NCBI RefSeq assembly: GCF_016629665.1
Contig: NZ_JAEPRQ010000008.1
Location: 62,001-126,000, forward strand
Reading direction: 5' to 3'
Source: Paracoccus caeni
Lineage (GTDB): Bacteria > Pseudomonadota > Alphaproteobacteria > Rhodobacterales > Rhodobacteraceae
DNA: 64,000 bases
In this document: positions 17,713-26,839 of the stretch, one piece after another
How the letters are laid out: each line of letters opens with the position of its first letter
Position numbering within the stretch: position 1 is the first letter of the stretch
The notes under the pieces: model-generated
Told to the model about the DNA's origin: nothing
Database searches by the model: none
Seen by the model: only the letters and a program-made list of their open reading frames with translations
Translations under genes and position numbers: made by a program

Positions 17713-19647
17713 TCAGAACCGCATGCTGACCCCGGCCCCGACGGCGGTTTGCGAACCGGCGTCATGGCCGACACGACCATCGACCGAAATCCAGCCCACC
17801 GCCTGCGGAGACAGCTCCATCTCTGCCGAGACGCCGATCCGGCCGAAGGAATCATCCGCGCCGGTCACGCCGACCTTGCGCGCGGTGCCGGTGCTGTCGG
17901 TCACCGTCACGCTGTCGGGACGACCATCGGCCAGTTCGCGCACATAGGCCGCATGCGCCGAAAGCCGAACCGCACGGCCGCCCATGTCGATCCGCTGCCC
18001 GACCTGACCGCCCAGTTGCAATTCAAGGCTCTCGAAATCCATCTCGTCATAGCTGACCGCGCGCCTGTCATTGCCGCTTTCGGTGAAACCGGCGATGCGG
18101 GTGCTGGCATAGTCCAGCCCGATCACCGGGCCATAGCTCAACCCCTCGGACGTGCCGAAATCATGTCCGGCATGGATGCTTGCGCCCAGCATATAGGCAT
18201 CGGTGTCATAGTCGAAATTGCGCCGCAGAATCTCGGCGCCAAGGCCCGAGGTCATGATGAAATCGCGGTCGCCCGACAGATCGGCTTTGCCATAGCTGAC
18301 CGCCGCTACCGCCCAGCTTGCCCCCCGTTTCCATGCCGCGTCCAGCCCGGCAGAGAACGATTTTGCCGATACCTCGCCACCATCGGACAGGTCATTGCCG
18401 CTGTGCCGATAGCTCAGCGCGCCGCCGAAGCTCAGTTCCTCGCTCATCTGCCAGAAGCCCCCGGCATGTGCCGACAGGGCCGAGCCGCCATCGGTGCCAA
18501 GATCCGAATTGCCACCCGGACGGGCCAGCCCTTCGACCGTGACATTCGGGGTAAAGCGCCCGATCTGCCCCGGCATCGCCAGCCGCGCCCGCGCCGATTG
18601 CAGCGAGAAGGCCGACAGGTCGTCCTGCTGCATCGCCACGACATCGGCCATCTGCGAGGCGGCCATGCCCGCATTGCGGGACGACGCGATCAGGTCGGCG
18701 CCGGTCTCTTCGACCAGCAGGCGGGTCAGCAGCAGCGAATAATCGTGCAGACGCTCGGGGATGCGCTCTTCGCCGAAGGCTGCCGTCAGCACGTCCCAAC
18801 GATCCAGTTCCGGCGTGTGCCAGGTCGCGCCTCCGGGGATCGCCGGATTGTCGGTCTGGGTATAGCCGTCAAGATCGCCCAGATCCCAGTTGGTCGCCTC
18901 CATCCACAGAATCGGAATATCCAGGGCCTCGAACGGGGCCGCGTCCGAGCAGCAGCCGGTATCGACCGGGTAATGCGGATTATTGCCGGGGTTCGAGCGC
19001 AGATCGATGTCAAGCTCGTCTGCGATGGAATGAATGCGGGTCCAGAAGGATTTCAGCTCTGCATTGGTCAGATAGTTCGTGCCTGCATGGGCGTATTTGT
19101 GATCGCCGGTGATCAGGCTGTCGATATTGATCATCCCGGCGATGTTCTGTTGCTGCTCGGGCGTCAGGTTTTCGACATAGTAGCGACTTCCCTGCAACCC
19201 GATCTCTTCCGCGCCGAAAGCGTTGAAGACCAGACCCGTTTCCAGATCCATCCCCGACATATGAGCCGCAAGCTCGGTCAGCAGCGCCGCGCCCGAGGCA
19301 TTGTCATCGACGCCTTGAAGGTCGTCAAACGTGCCCGCCGTGTCGAAATGCGCGCCGACGACGATGAATTTGCCGTTCTCGCCCTCCATTTCGCGCAACA
19401 GGTTGTGTGACGGCCCCCAGCTAGAGGTGAATTCCTGCCGTGTGACAGTGCCGCCGCCAAAGGCGAGCCGGTCGGTCATATAGTCGCTGGCTTGGGTAAA
19501 TTTTTCGCTGCCGGTATAGCGGCCCGGATAATCGAAGACCAAGGCGCGAATGGAATCATAGGCATAATCCCCGAATTCCTGCGCAAGGACAGGCGCGGTG
19601 GAAAGCGCCGTGGTGATGGCGAGCAAGGCGGCAAGCTGATGTCGCAT
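17713..19647 (-). CDS. M28 zinc aminopeptidase fused to an autotransporter beta-barrel
   Basis: The 644-residue protein starts with a signal peptide (ending APVLAQ). Residues about 25-330 are an M28 peptidase with zinc ligands in GAHFDT (H100), GVDDNASG (D114), GAEEIGLQGS (E147/E148), INIDSL (D176) and WHTPELD (H277). A linker follows, then about 260 residues of alternating amphipathic strands ending in the aromatic GAGVSMRF, as expected of an autotransporter barrel. It should therefore display or release an aminopeptidase at the cell surface. A CCSD pair at 232-235 may form a disulfide. There is no partner secretion gene nearby. All catalytic residues are present. Confidence 0.85.
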   Translation of the reverse strand: MRHQLAALLAITTALSTAPVLAQEFGDYAYDSIRALVFDYPGRYTGSEKFTQASDYMTDRLAFGGGTVTRQEFTSSWGPSHNLLREMEGENGKFIVVGAHFDTAGTFDDLQGVDDNASGAALLTELAAHMSGMDLETGLVFNAFGAEEIGLQGSRYYVENLTPEQQQNIAGMINIDSLITGDHKYAHAGTNYLTNAELKSFWTRIHSIADELDIDLRSNPGNNPHYPVDTGCCSDAAPFEALDIPILWMEATNWDLGDLDGYTQTDNPAIPGGATWHTPELDRWDVLTAAFGEERIPERLHDYSLLLTRLLVEETGADLIASSRNAGMAASQMADVVAMQQDDLSAFSLQSARARLAMPGQIGRFTPNVTVEGLARPGGNSDLGTDGGSALSAHAGGFWQMSEELSFGGALSYRHSGNDLSDGGEVSAKSFSAGLDAAWKRGASWAVAAVSYGKADLSGDRDFIMTSGLGAEILRRNFDYDTDAYMLGASIHAGHDFGTSEGLSYGPVIGLDYASTRIAGFTESGNDRRAVSYDEMDFESLELQLGGQVGQRIDMGGRAVRLSAHAAYVRELADGRPDSVTVTDSTGTARKVGVTGADDSFGRIGVSAEMELSPQAVGWISVDGRVGHDAGSQTAVGAGVSMRF

Positions 19648-19852
19648 GATGGTTTCCCCGTCGATTTTGTGCGTTGTTGTTGGTTAACGATTGCAGCTTT
19701 CGAGGGGATTGCAAGACGAGGCAGCGCGGAATGCGTCAGTTGTTCCGATCCGACGCGAACATTGCTCGGCATCACCGCATTGCGTTGCATTATGCGCTCT
19801 GCATCATCACCGCAGCGGTCAGGCTGCGGTTGATCTTTTGGACGGGTGCCTT

Positions 19853-21127
19853 TCAGACGATCCCGCCACTGCCGCCGCTGACTTTCGGTCGCGTCTCGGC
19901 GACCTTCACCCGGTAGCCCGAGGCGCGATAGGTCGCGACCGGATCGACCGCGGCATTCTTCCGCAGCCGCGCCATGGCAAGGATCGGCTCTACATCGGTC
20001 CGAAACGCCTGCCGCAGCGTGGCTGACGCCATCAGCGCATCATTCGCCGCCTGATAATCGGCCAGCGCTCCCCGATCGACCAGCGATGCCTGTATAAAGG
20101 CGCGCTCGATCTCCATGGCCGAGATCATCAGGCTTTCGATCGGATCGGTGACATTGTGGCTTTGGTCGATCATGTGGGCCAGATCGAGGCCGGAGGTGTT
20201 CTCCAGCTCGACCAACTCATTGAAGACCAGAAACAGCCGGTAAGGTTCGATTGTCCCGGCGTCCAGATCGTCGTCGCCATATTTGCTGTCATTGAAGTGG
20301 AAACCGCCCAGCTTGCCTGCGCGGATCAGGCGGGCGACGATCATCTCGATATTCGTGTTCGGCGCGTGATGGCCCAGATCGACCAGACATTGCGCCTTCG
20401 GCCCAAGCTCCTGCGCGATCATCAGGCTGGTGCCCCAGTCCTGCACCACGGTCGAATAGAACGCCGGTTCATACATCTTATGCTCGGAAAAGATGCGCCA
20501 GTCCTCCGGCAGTCCGGCATAGATGTCCTGCATCGAGGCCAGATAGCGGTCGAACTGTTTCGACAGCGAGGTCTGACCGGGGAAGTTGCTGCCGTCGCCG
20601 ATCCAGACGGTCAGCGCGCGCGAGCCGATCTTTTGACCGATCTCGATACATTCAAGATTGTGCTCGACAGCTTGCGCCCGCGTGGCCGCATCGGCATGGG
20701 ACAAAGAGCCGAACTTGTAGCTGAGGTGCTGATCGGGCTGGTCCTGAAAGGTGTTCGAATTCATCGCGTCGAAGCCAAGCCCAAGCTGGGCGGCCTTTTC
20801 GCGCAGCAAGGCCGGATCGGCCTTGTCCCACGGGATGTGCAGGCTGACCTTGGGCGTCGCGCCTGTCAGGTGATGAATGACGCCGCAATCGTCAAGCTTG
20901 TCGAAAATGTCACGCGGCTCTCCCTCGCCGGGAAAGCGGGCGAAGCGGGTGCCGCCGGTGCCGGTGCCCCAAGAGGGAACGGCAACGCCAAAGTCTTCCG
21001 CACGCGCCGTCAGCGCCTCGATGTCGATTCCGCGGCGGTCAAGCTGGGCGGCAAGCGCGTCGTAATCCGATTGAAGCGCGGCGCGGCGGGTGTCGTTCTG
21101 TTGCTCGATCAGGGTGGGGTCGATCAT
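19853..21127 (-). CDS. rhaI: L-rhamnose isomerase, RhaI type
   Basis: RhaI converts L-rhamnose to L-rhamnulose. The 424-residue protein matches the Pseudomonas/Rhizobium type, distinct from E. coli RhaA: SLHIPWDK, LGFDAMNSNTFQDQPDQHLSYKFGSLSH, SEHKMYEPAFYSTVVQDWG, DLGHHAPNTNIE and GGFHFNDSKYGDDDLD supply the metal ligands of the TIM barrel. It lies 3 bases downstream of rhaD and is expected to be cotranscribed with it from the divergent operator at 23.3 kb. Confidence 0.92.
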   Translation of the reverse strand: MIDPTLIEQQNDTRRAALQSDYDALAAQLDRRGIDIEALTARAEDFGVAVPSWGTGTGGTRFARFPGEGEPRDIFDKLDDCGVIHHLTGATPKVSLHIPWDKADPALLREKAAQLGLGFDAMNSNTFQDQPDQHLSYKFGSLSHADAATRAQAVEHNLECIEIGQKIGSRALTVWIGDGSNFPGQTSLSKQFDRYLASMQDIYAGLPEDWRIFSEHKMYEPAFYSTVVQDWGTSLMIAQELGPKAQCLVDLGHHAPNTNIEMIVARLIRAGKLGGFHFNDSKYGDDDLDAGTIEPYRLFLVFNELVELENTSGLDLAHMIDQSHNVTDPIESLMISAMEIERAFIQASLVDRGALADYQAANDALMASATLRQAFRTDVEPILAMARLRKNAAVDPVATYRASGYRVKVAETRPKVSGGSGGIV

Positions 21128-21130
21128 GGC

Positions 21131-23233
21131 TTACCTCGTGAATGCCTGCACATTGCCGGCATCGACATTGAGGATATTCCCCGTCGATTTCGCCGACAGA
21201 TCCGAGGCAAAGAAATACGCCCCCTCGGCGATGTCATCCGGCAGAACCGCGCGTTTCAGCATCGAGCGCTGGCGATACATTTCCTCCAGCCCCTCCTTGT
21301 CGGTGCGGTAGGTCGAGGCGCGTTGATCCAGCCACTCTCCCTCCCAAATCCGCGATCCGCGCAGGACGGCATCGGGATTGACCACATTCACGCGGATGCC
21401 CGCTTCGGCCCCTTCCAGCGCAAGGCAGCGCGCAAGATGGATCTCGGCGGCCTTGGCGGTGCAGTAGGCGCTGGCATTCGGGCTGGCGGCAAGGCCGTTC
21501 TTCGAGGCGATGAAGATCACCGAGCCGCCGATATCCTGGGTGCGGAACAGCCGGAACGCCTCACGCGAGACGAGGAAATAGCCGGTGGACAGGATGTCCA
21601 TGTTCTTGTTCCACAGCGCCAGAGAGGTTTCCTCGACCGGCGCGGATGAGGCGATCCCGGCATTCGAGACAAGGATATCGATGCCCCCGAACTCGACCGC
21701 CGCATCGGCATAGGCGGCGATGACCTGTTCTTCGCTGGTGACGTTCATCTGCACCTTCCGCACCACGTCCTTGCCGTGGCGCGCAGTCAGATCATCGGCG
21801 GTCTGCAACAATGCAGCCTCATCTATATCGGCCAGAACGACGCAGGCGCCGTCCTTCAGAAAGCGTTCGGCCGTTGCCGCGCCGATACCGCCCGCGCCGC
21901 CGGTGACCAGCGCCACGCGGCCCGCCAGCGCCTTGGGTTTCGGCATCCGTTGCAGCTTGGCTTCCTCAAGAAGCCAGTATTCGATGTCGAAGGCTTCCTG
22001 TTCGGGCAGCCCCTGATAGGTCGAAACCGCCGAAGCGCCGCGCATCACATTGATCGCGTTCACATAGAACTCGCCCGAGATCCGCGCCGTCGCCTTGTCC
22101 AGCGCAAAGGTCAGCATGCCGACGCCCGGCACCAGCCAGACCACCGCATTCGGATCACGCAGGGCAGGGGAATCGGCGCGCTTGCAGCGGTCGTAATAGG
22201 CTTTGTAGTCTTGCCGATAGGCTTCGGCGGCCTCGGCAAGTCCGGCGATGGTGCGGTCCAGATCGGGATTGGCGGGGTCGAAATCGACCACCAGCGGACG
22301 GATCTTGGTGCGCAGGAAGTGATCGGGGCAAGAGGTACCCAAAGGCGCCAGCCGCGCCAGATCATGCGAGCCGACGAAATCCAGAACCGCCTGCTGATCG
22401 TCGAAATGACCGATCTTGTAGCGATCCTTCGAAATCAGCCCGCGAATGATCGGCATCAGCCGCGCCGCGATGGCACGGCGGTCGGGCGCGGGTAGGGTGG
22501 GCAGCTTCTGGCCACCGAATGCGGGCTTCGCCGCTGTCCGTTCCTCGAGCCATGCCGCCGCCTTGTTGATGATCGCCAGCGTCGTCAGATAGCAGTCTTT
22601 CGCGGTATCGCCCCAGGTGAAAAGTCCGTGGCTTTCCAGCACGCAGCCCTTGGCCTCGGGGTTCTCGACCGCGAATTTCTCAAGCCACAGTCCAAGCTCA
22701 TATCCGGGCTTTTTCCAAGGCAGCCAGCCAATCTCGTCACCGAAAATCTCGGCCGTCAGGTCGCGCGAATTGACCGAGGCCGCGATGGCGATGATCGCAT
22801 CGGAATGGACGTGATCGACATGTTTACGCGGGACATAGGCGTGAAGCGGCGTATCGATCGAGGCGGCGCGGGGGTTCAGGTTGAAGGTGCAATGGGGCAG
22901 GTAGCCGACCATCTCATCCTCGAACTCGACGCCGCGATACTTGCCCTTCAGCGCTTGCAGCCGGTCCATGTAAAGCGTTGAAAACCCGTCCATCTTCATG
23001 GAGCCGATATCGCCGCCCGAGCCCTTGACCCACAGCACCTCGACGGGATCGCCGGTCAGCGGATCGGTTTCCATCACCTTGGCGCTGGTATTGCCGCCGC
23101 CGTAATTCGTCACCCGCTTGTCCGAGCCCAGCAGGTTCGAGCGGTAAAGCAACTGCTCTGATTCGCTCATCCCGGTGGCGCGGGCATCATCCCACAGGTT
23201 TTCAAGCCGATTGGCGTCGCGCGTCATGGTCAT
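21131..23233 (-). CDS. rhaD: Bifunctional rhamnulose-1-phosphate aldolase / dehydrogenase
   Basis: The N-terminal half (to about residue 430) is a class II aldolase with GGGNTSAKV, HVDHVHSDA and ESHGLFTWG; it would split rhamnulose-1-phosphate into dihydroxyacetone phosphate and L-lactaldehyde. The C-terminal half is a short-chain dehydrogenase with VTGGAGGIGAATAERF, NAGIASS and the YCTAKAAE catalytic Tyr-Lys segment, which would oxidise the lactaldehyde. This two-domain form (about 700 residues) is typical of alphaproteobacterial rha loci. The start is ATG 23233 or 23227. It leads the leftward rhaDI operon. Confidence 0.93.
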   Translation of the reverse strand: MTMTRDANRLENLWDDARATGMSESEQLLYRSNLLGSDKRVTNYGGGNTSAKVMETDPLTGDPVEVLWVKGSGGDIGSMKMDGFSTLYMDRLQALKGKYRGVEFEDEMVGYLPHCTFNLNPRAASIDTPLHAYVPRKHVDHVHSDAIIAIAASVNSRDLTAEIFGDEIGWLPWKKPGYELGLWLEKFAVENPEAKGCVLESHGLFTWGDTAKDCYLTTLAIINKAAAWLEERTAAKPAFGGQKLPTLPAPDRRAIAARLMPIIRGLISKDRYKIGHFDDQQAVLDFVGSHDLARLAPLGTSCPDHFLRTKIRPLVVDFDPANPDLDRTIAGLAEAAEAYRQDYKAYYDRCKRADSPALRDPNAVVWLVPGVGMLTFALDKATARISGEFYVNAINVMRGASAVSTYQGLPEQEAFDIEYWLLEEAKLQRMPKPKALAGRVALVTGGAGGIGAATAERFLKDGACVVLADIDEAALLQTADDLTARHGKDVVRKVQMNVTSEEQVIAAYADAAVEFGGIDILVSNAGIASSAPVEETSLALWNKNMDILSTGYFLVSREAFRLFRTQDIGGSVIFIASKNGLAASPNASAYCTAKAAEIHLARCLALEGAEAGIRVNVVNPDAVLRGSRIWEGEWLDQRASTYRTDKEGLEEMYRQRSMLKRAVLPDDIAEGAYFFASDLSAKSTGNILNVDAGNVQAFTR

Positions 23234-23303
23234 CGATAGCCTCCCCTGGCGCGGATTCGCCGCGCCTGCTTACCGGCAAAAATGCCAGCCGCCGACAGAA
23301 TGT

Positions 23304-23381
23304 CAATCAAAAACGATCACAAACAATCATAATGCACGTGCAGAAAGACATTCTGCGATTGAAAATGATTGACAATGATCG
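23304..23381. promoter_or_regulatory. Six-half-site symmetric operator of the rhamnose locus
   Basis: CAATC, CGATC and CAATC start at 23304, 23314 and 23324; their inverted partners GATTG, GATTG and GATCG start at 23357, 23367 and 23377. Spacing is exactly 10 bases within each set, and all six are symmetric about 23342.5. A 10-bp palindrome TGCACGTGCA lies at 23333-23342. The array occupies the divergent rhaD/rhaR promoter region and is the likely RhaR binding site. Confidence 0.75.
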
Positions 23382-23419
23382 GAACAGCGGGAAATGTGAC
23401 AGCAGGGAGGACGCGATTC

Positions 23420-24229
23420 ATGCATGAAACCGAACGCCATCGGATCATTCTGTCGGCTGTGCAAGAGCGCCCGGTTGTCACCGTGGCAGAACTGTGCGCC
23501 ATGACCGGCGCGTCCGAGGCGACGGTGCGCCGCGACATTGCCACGCTGCACGTTCAGAAGAAACTGCGCCGCGTGCGTGGCGGGGCCGAGGCGATTGCGC
23601 CGCCGAACTATGTCGGCATCAATGCGCGCCCCTTTGCCGTGCAGGAATCGATCCATACCGCCGAAAAGCGGGCCATCGCCCGCGCCGCGGTGGAATTGTG
23701 CGAGGATGGCGATGCGATCATCATCAATGGCGGCACGACCACCTTTCAGATGGTCCACCCGCTGACCGCCAAGCGGCTTCAGGTCTTCACCAACAGCTTC
23801 CCGATTGCCGAGCATTTGCTGAAGCACTCGAAGAACACTGTCCTGCTGCCCGCTGGTGCGATCTATCGCGAACAGAACATTATCCTGTCGCCCTTCGATG
23901 AGGACGGCTCGCGCCATTTCTATGCCAAGCGCATGTTCATGGGCTGCCGGGGGCTTGGCCCTCTGGGGCTGATGGAGGGGGATCCGCTGCTGGTTCAGGC
24001 CGAACAGAAGCTGATCGGGCAGGCGGATGAGCTGGTGGTGCTGGCGGACAGCTCGAAATTCGACAACCGCTCAAGCCTGCTGCTGTGCCCGCTGTCGCGC
24101 ATTCATACCGTCGTCACCGATGAGGGGATCACCGACCGTGCCGCCAAGATGCTGGAGGCGGCGGATATCAGACTGATCGTGGCCAATGTGGCCGCGAGCG
24201 AAAGAAAGGCCCGCGCTCAGGAGGAATGA
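23420..24229 (+). CDS. rhaR: DeoR-family regulator of rhamnose genes
   Basis: ATG 23420 (MHETERHRIILSAVQERPVVTV) follows a GGGAGG-like site and gives a normal 269-residue DeoR protein: helix-turn-helix VTVAELCAMTGASEATVRRDIATL, then the sugar-phosphate-binding domain with NGGTTTFQM, NSFPIAEHL and DSSKF. A longer frame upstream overlaps the operator and is unlikely. In Rhizobium leguminosarum the DeoR-type regulator of the rha locus occupies the same position. Repression relieved by a rhamnose catabolite is inferred. Confidence 0.9.
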   Translation: MHETERHRIILSAVQERPVVTVAELCAMTGASEATVRRDIATLHVQKKLRRVRGGAEAIAPPNYVGINARPFAVQESIHTAEKRAIARAAVELCEDGDAIIINGGTTTFQMVHPLTAKRLQVFTNSFPIAEHLLKHSKNTVLLPAGAIYREQNIILSPFDEDGSRHFYAKRMFMGCRGLGPLGLMEGDPLLVQAEQKLIGQADELVVLADSSKFDNRSSLLLCPLSRIHTVVTDEGITDRAAKMLEAADIRLIVANVAASERKARAQEE

Positions 24230-24259
24230 GCCGGCACATATGCTCAGGGGAGGAACAAG

Positions 24260-25252
24260 ATGGGCATTCTGACGAAAATCATGACAACGGCGGCGGTCGC
24301 GACCGCGCTGATTGCCACCAGCGCCAGCGCCGAGACGAAGCGTATCGCCATCGTCGCCAAGGCGCTTGGCATCGGCTTTTTCGAGGCAGCGGCCAAGGGG
24401 GCAAACGAGGCTGCGGCGGAACTGGGCGATGTCGAAATCATCTATACCGGCCCGACCGACACCACGGCGGAAGGCCAGATCGAGGTGATCAATTCGCTGA
24501 TCGCGCAACGGGTGGATGCCATCGCGGTTTCGGCCAATGACACCGACGCGCTGGTGCCGACGCTGAAACGGGCGATGGATCGCGGGATCACGGTCATCTC
24601 GTGGGATTCCGGCGTCGCGCCCGAGGGGCGGCAGATGCACCTGAACCCGTCCTCGAACCCGCTGATCGGCAATACGATCATCAAGCTGGCCGCCGATCAT
24701 CTGCCCGAAGGCGGGGATGTGGCGGTACTGTCGGCCACCACCACCTCGACCAACCAGAATATCTGGATCGAGGAAATGACCAAGGTTCTGCCGGATTATC
24801 CGGGGATCAACGTGGTCGCCACCGTCTATGGCGACGATCTGGCCGATAAATCCTACCGCGAGACGCAGGGGCTGTTGCAGACCTATCCCGATCTAAAGGC
24901 CATCATCGCGCCGACCAGCGTTGGCATCGTCGCCGCCGCGCAGGCCGTGACCGATGCCGGCAAGGTGGGTGAGGTGAACGTGACCGGGCTGGGCCTGCCC
25001 TCGGAAATGGCGGGTCATGTGAAATCGGGCGCGTCGCAAAGTTTTGCGATCTGGAACCCGATCGATCTGGGCTATGCCGCGACCTATATCGCCTATGAAC
25101 TGGCCAGCGATAAGGCCGAAGCCGCGCCGGGGGCCGAGATCTCGATGGGGCGCATCGGCACGGTGACGCTGGACGACAATAACGAAGGCGCCATGTCCGA
25201 TCCCTTCACCTATGATGCGTCGAATATCGACGAGTTTTCCTCGATCTTCTGA
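24260..25252 (+). CDS. rhaS: Rhamnose ABC transporter, periplasmic binding protein
   Basis: The protein has a signal peptide (TAAVATALIATSASA) and a type I periplasmic binding fold of the ribose/autoinducer-2 class: RIAIVAKALGIGFFEAA, YTGPTDTTAEGQIE, VSANDTDALVP and VISWDSGV. A strong GGGGAGGAA site precedes the ATG. It is followed by a hairpin and then the ATPase and two permease genes, the order of the Rhizobium rha transporter. It should bind L-rhamnose in the periplasm. Note that RhaS here is not the AraC-type regulator of E. coli. Confidence 0.92.
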   Translation: MGILTKIMTTAAVATALIATSASAETKRIAIVAKALGIGFFEAAAKGANEAAAELGDVEIIYTGPTDTTAEGQIEVINSLIAQRVDAIAVSANDTDALVPTLKRAMDRGITVISWDSGVAPEGRQMHLNPSSNPLIGNTIIKLAADHLPEGGDVAVLSATTTSTNQNIWIEEMTKVLPDYPGINVVATVYGDDLADKSYRETQGLLQTYPDLKAIIAPTSVGIVAAAQAVTDAGKVGEVNVTGLGLPSEMAGHVKSGASQSFAIWNPIDLGYAATYIAYELASDKAEAAPGAEISMGRIGTVTLDDNNEGAMSDPFTYDASNIDEFSSIF

Positions 25253-25258
25253 TCATGT

Positions 25259-25284
25259 GGCGGGTCCGCTGTGCCGGGCCCGCC
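25259..25284 (+). promoter_or_regulatory. Intercistronic hairpin after rhaS
   Basis: GGCGGGTCCG and CGGGCCCGCC pair around CTGTGC, with one T-G wobble, starting 6 bases after the rhaS stop. Such hairpins commonly stabilise the binding-protein part of the transcript or partly end transcription, so that the binding protein outnumbers the membrane components. That function is inferred. Confidence 0.65.
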
Positions 25285-25306
25285 CCAACCCCGACAGGTC
25301 CGATCC

Positions 25307-26839
25307 ATGCAGGCTGAACTGAATGGTCCCGGCGATGGCGCGCCCGTGCTGTCGCTGCGCGGGATCAGCAAAAGCTTTCCCGGCGTCCGCGCGCTGAATG
25401 CGGTGCAGCTTGACCTTTATCCGGGTCAGGTGACGGCGCTGGTGGGTGAGAATGGCGCGGGCAAATCAACCATCGTCAAAATCCTGACCGGCATCTATCA
25501 GCCGGATGAGGGCACGATCGCCGTCCGCGGGGCCGAGACGCGTTTCCCGACCGCGCAGGCCGCAGGCGAAGCTGGCGTGACCGCGATCCATCAGGAAACG
25601 GTGCTGTTCGACGAACTGACCGTGGCCGAGAATATCTTCATCGGTCATGCTCCGCGCGGGCGCTTTGGCCTGATCGACAAACGCCGGATGGAGCGTGAGG
25701 CGGCCGAGATTCTGGCCTCCATCGGTGCCGATCTGTCGCCCCGCGTGCGGCTGCGCGATCTGGGCATTGCCTCGAAACATCTGGTGGCGATTGCGCGGGC
25801 TTTGTCCATCGATGCCAGCGTGGTCATCATGGATGAGCCGACGGCGGCGCTGTCGCACAAGGAAATCCACGAGCTTTACGATCTGGTCGCGAAGCTGAAG
25901 GCGCAGGGCAAGGCGATCCTGTTCATCAGCCACAAATTCGACGAAATCTTCCGCATCGCCGACCGCTGGACGGTGTTCCGCGACGGTCAATTCGTCGGCG
26001 AAGGCCTGATGGGCGAGGTGGACGAAGGCCGTCTGGTGCAGATGATGGTCGGCCGCGAGGTCGATCAGATCTATCCCAAGCGTCCGGCCCGGATCGGCGC
26101 GCCCGCGCTGACCGTTGCAGGCTATTCGCATCCGACCGAGTTCGAGGACATCACCTTCACCCTGCATGAGGGCGAAATCCTTGGCTTCTACGGTCTGGTC
26201 GGCGCGGGCCGTTCCGAAGTGATGCAAGCGCTGTTCGGCATCACCCGCCCGTCCAAGGGCGCCTGCCGCACCGGCGACGGCATCCGCGTCATCCGCAGCA
26301 CCGCCGAGGCCATCGACGCGGGCATCGTTTATGTCCCCGAGGATCGTGGCAGGCAGGGTGCCGTGCGCGGTCTGCCGATCTTTCAGAACGTGACGCTGCC
26401 GTCGCTGTCGCGGACCTCGAAATCGGGCTTCCTGCGCTTGGCCGAAGAATTCACGCTGGCCCGTGAATATACGCAAAGGCTGGATTTGCGGGCGGCATCG
26501 CTGGATCAGGATCTGGGGCTGCTGTCGGGTGGAAATCAGCAGAAGGTGGTGATCGCGAAATGGCTGGCGACGAAGCCTAAGGTGATCATTCTGGACGAGC
26601 CGACCAAGGGCATCGACATCGGATCAAAGGCCGCTGTGCATGACTTTATGTCGGAACTGGCGGCAGAGGGGTTGGCGGTGATCATGGTCAGCTCGGAAAT
26701 CCCAGAGGTTCTGGGCATGTCCGACCGCGTCATCGTCATGCGCGAAGGCCGCATCGCCGCCGAGTTCGCGGGCGAGATGATGACTCCCGAAAACCTTGTC
26801 CGCGCCGCTGCCGGCATCCGTGAAAGGAACGCCGCATGA
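25307..26839 (+). CDS. rhaT: Rhamnose ABC transporter, double-domain ATPase
   Basis: The 510-residue protein holds two ABC domains, as in all carbohydrate CUT2 transporters. Domain one has Walker A GENGAGKST and Walker B VIMDEP; the second has LLSGGNQQKVV and VIILDEPTKGIDIG, with a degenerate Walker A (GLVGAGRSEV) as usual. ATG 25307 is chosen because the open frame upstream only has GTG. The stop overlaps the permease start by ATGA. It energises rhamnose import. Confidence 0.92.
   Translation: MQAELNGPGDGAPVLSLRGISKSFPGVRALNAVQLDLYPGQVTALVGENGAGKSTIVKILTGIYQPDEGTIAVRGAETRFPTAQAAGEAGVTAIHQETVLFDELTVAENIFIGHAPRGRFGLIDKRRMEREAAEILASIGADLSPRVRLRDLGIASKHLVAIARALSIDASVVIMDEPTAALSHKEIHELYDLVAKLKAQGKAILFISHKFDEIFRIADRWTVFRDGQFVGEGLMGEVDEGRLVQMMVGREVDQIYPKRPARIGAPALTVAGYSHPTEFEDITFTLHEGEILGFYGLVGAGRSEVMQALFGITRPSKGACRTGDGIRVIRSTAEAIDAGIVYVPEDRGRQGAVRGLPIFQNVTLPSLSRTSKSGFLRLAEEFTLAREYTQRLDLRAASLDQDLGLLSGGNQQKVVIAKWLATKPKVIILDEPTKGIDIGSKAAVHDFMSELAAEGLAVIMVSSEIPEVLGMSDRVIVMREGRIAAEFAGEMMTPENLVRAAAGIRERNAA

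Noticed and set aside
24260..25252. RhaS as AraC-type activator
   Set aside because: The protein has a signal peptide and periplasmic-binding fold; the shared name comes from the Rhizobium nomenclature.
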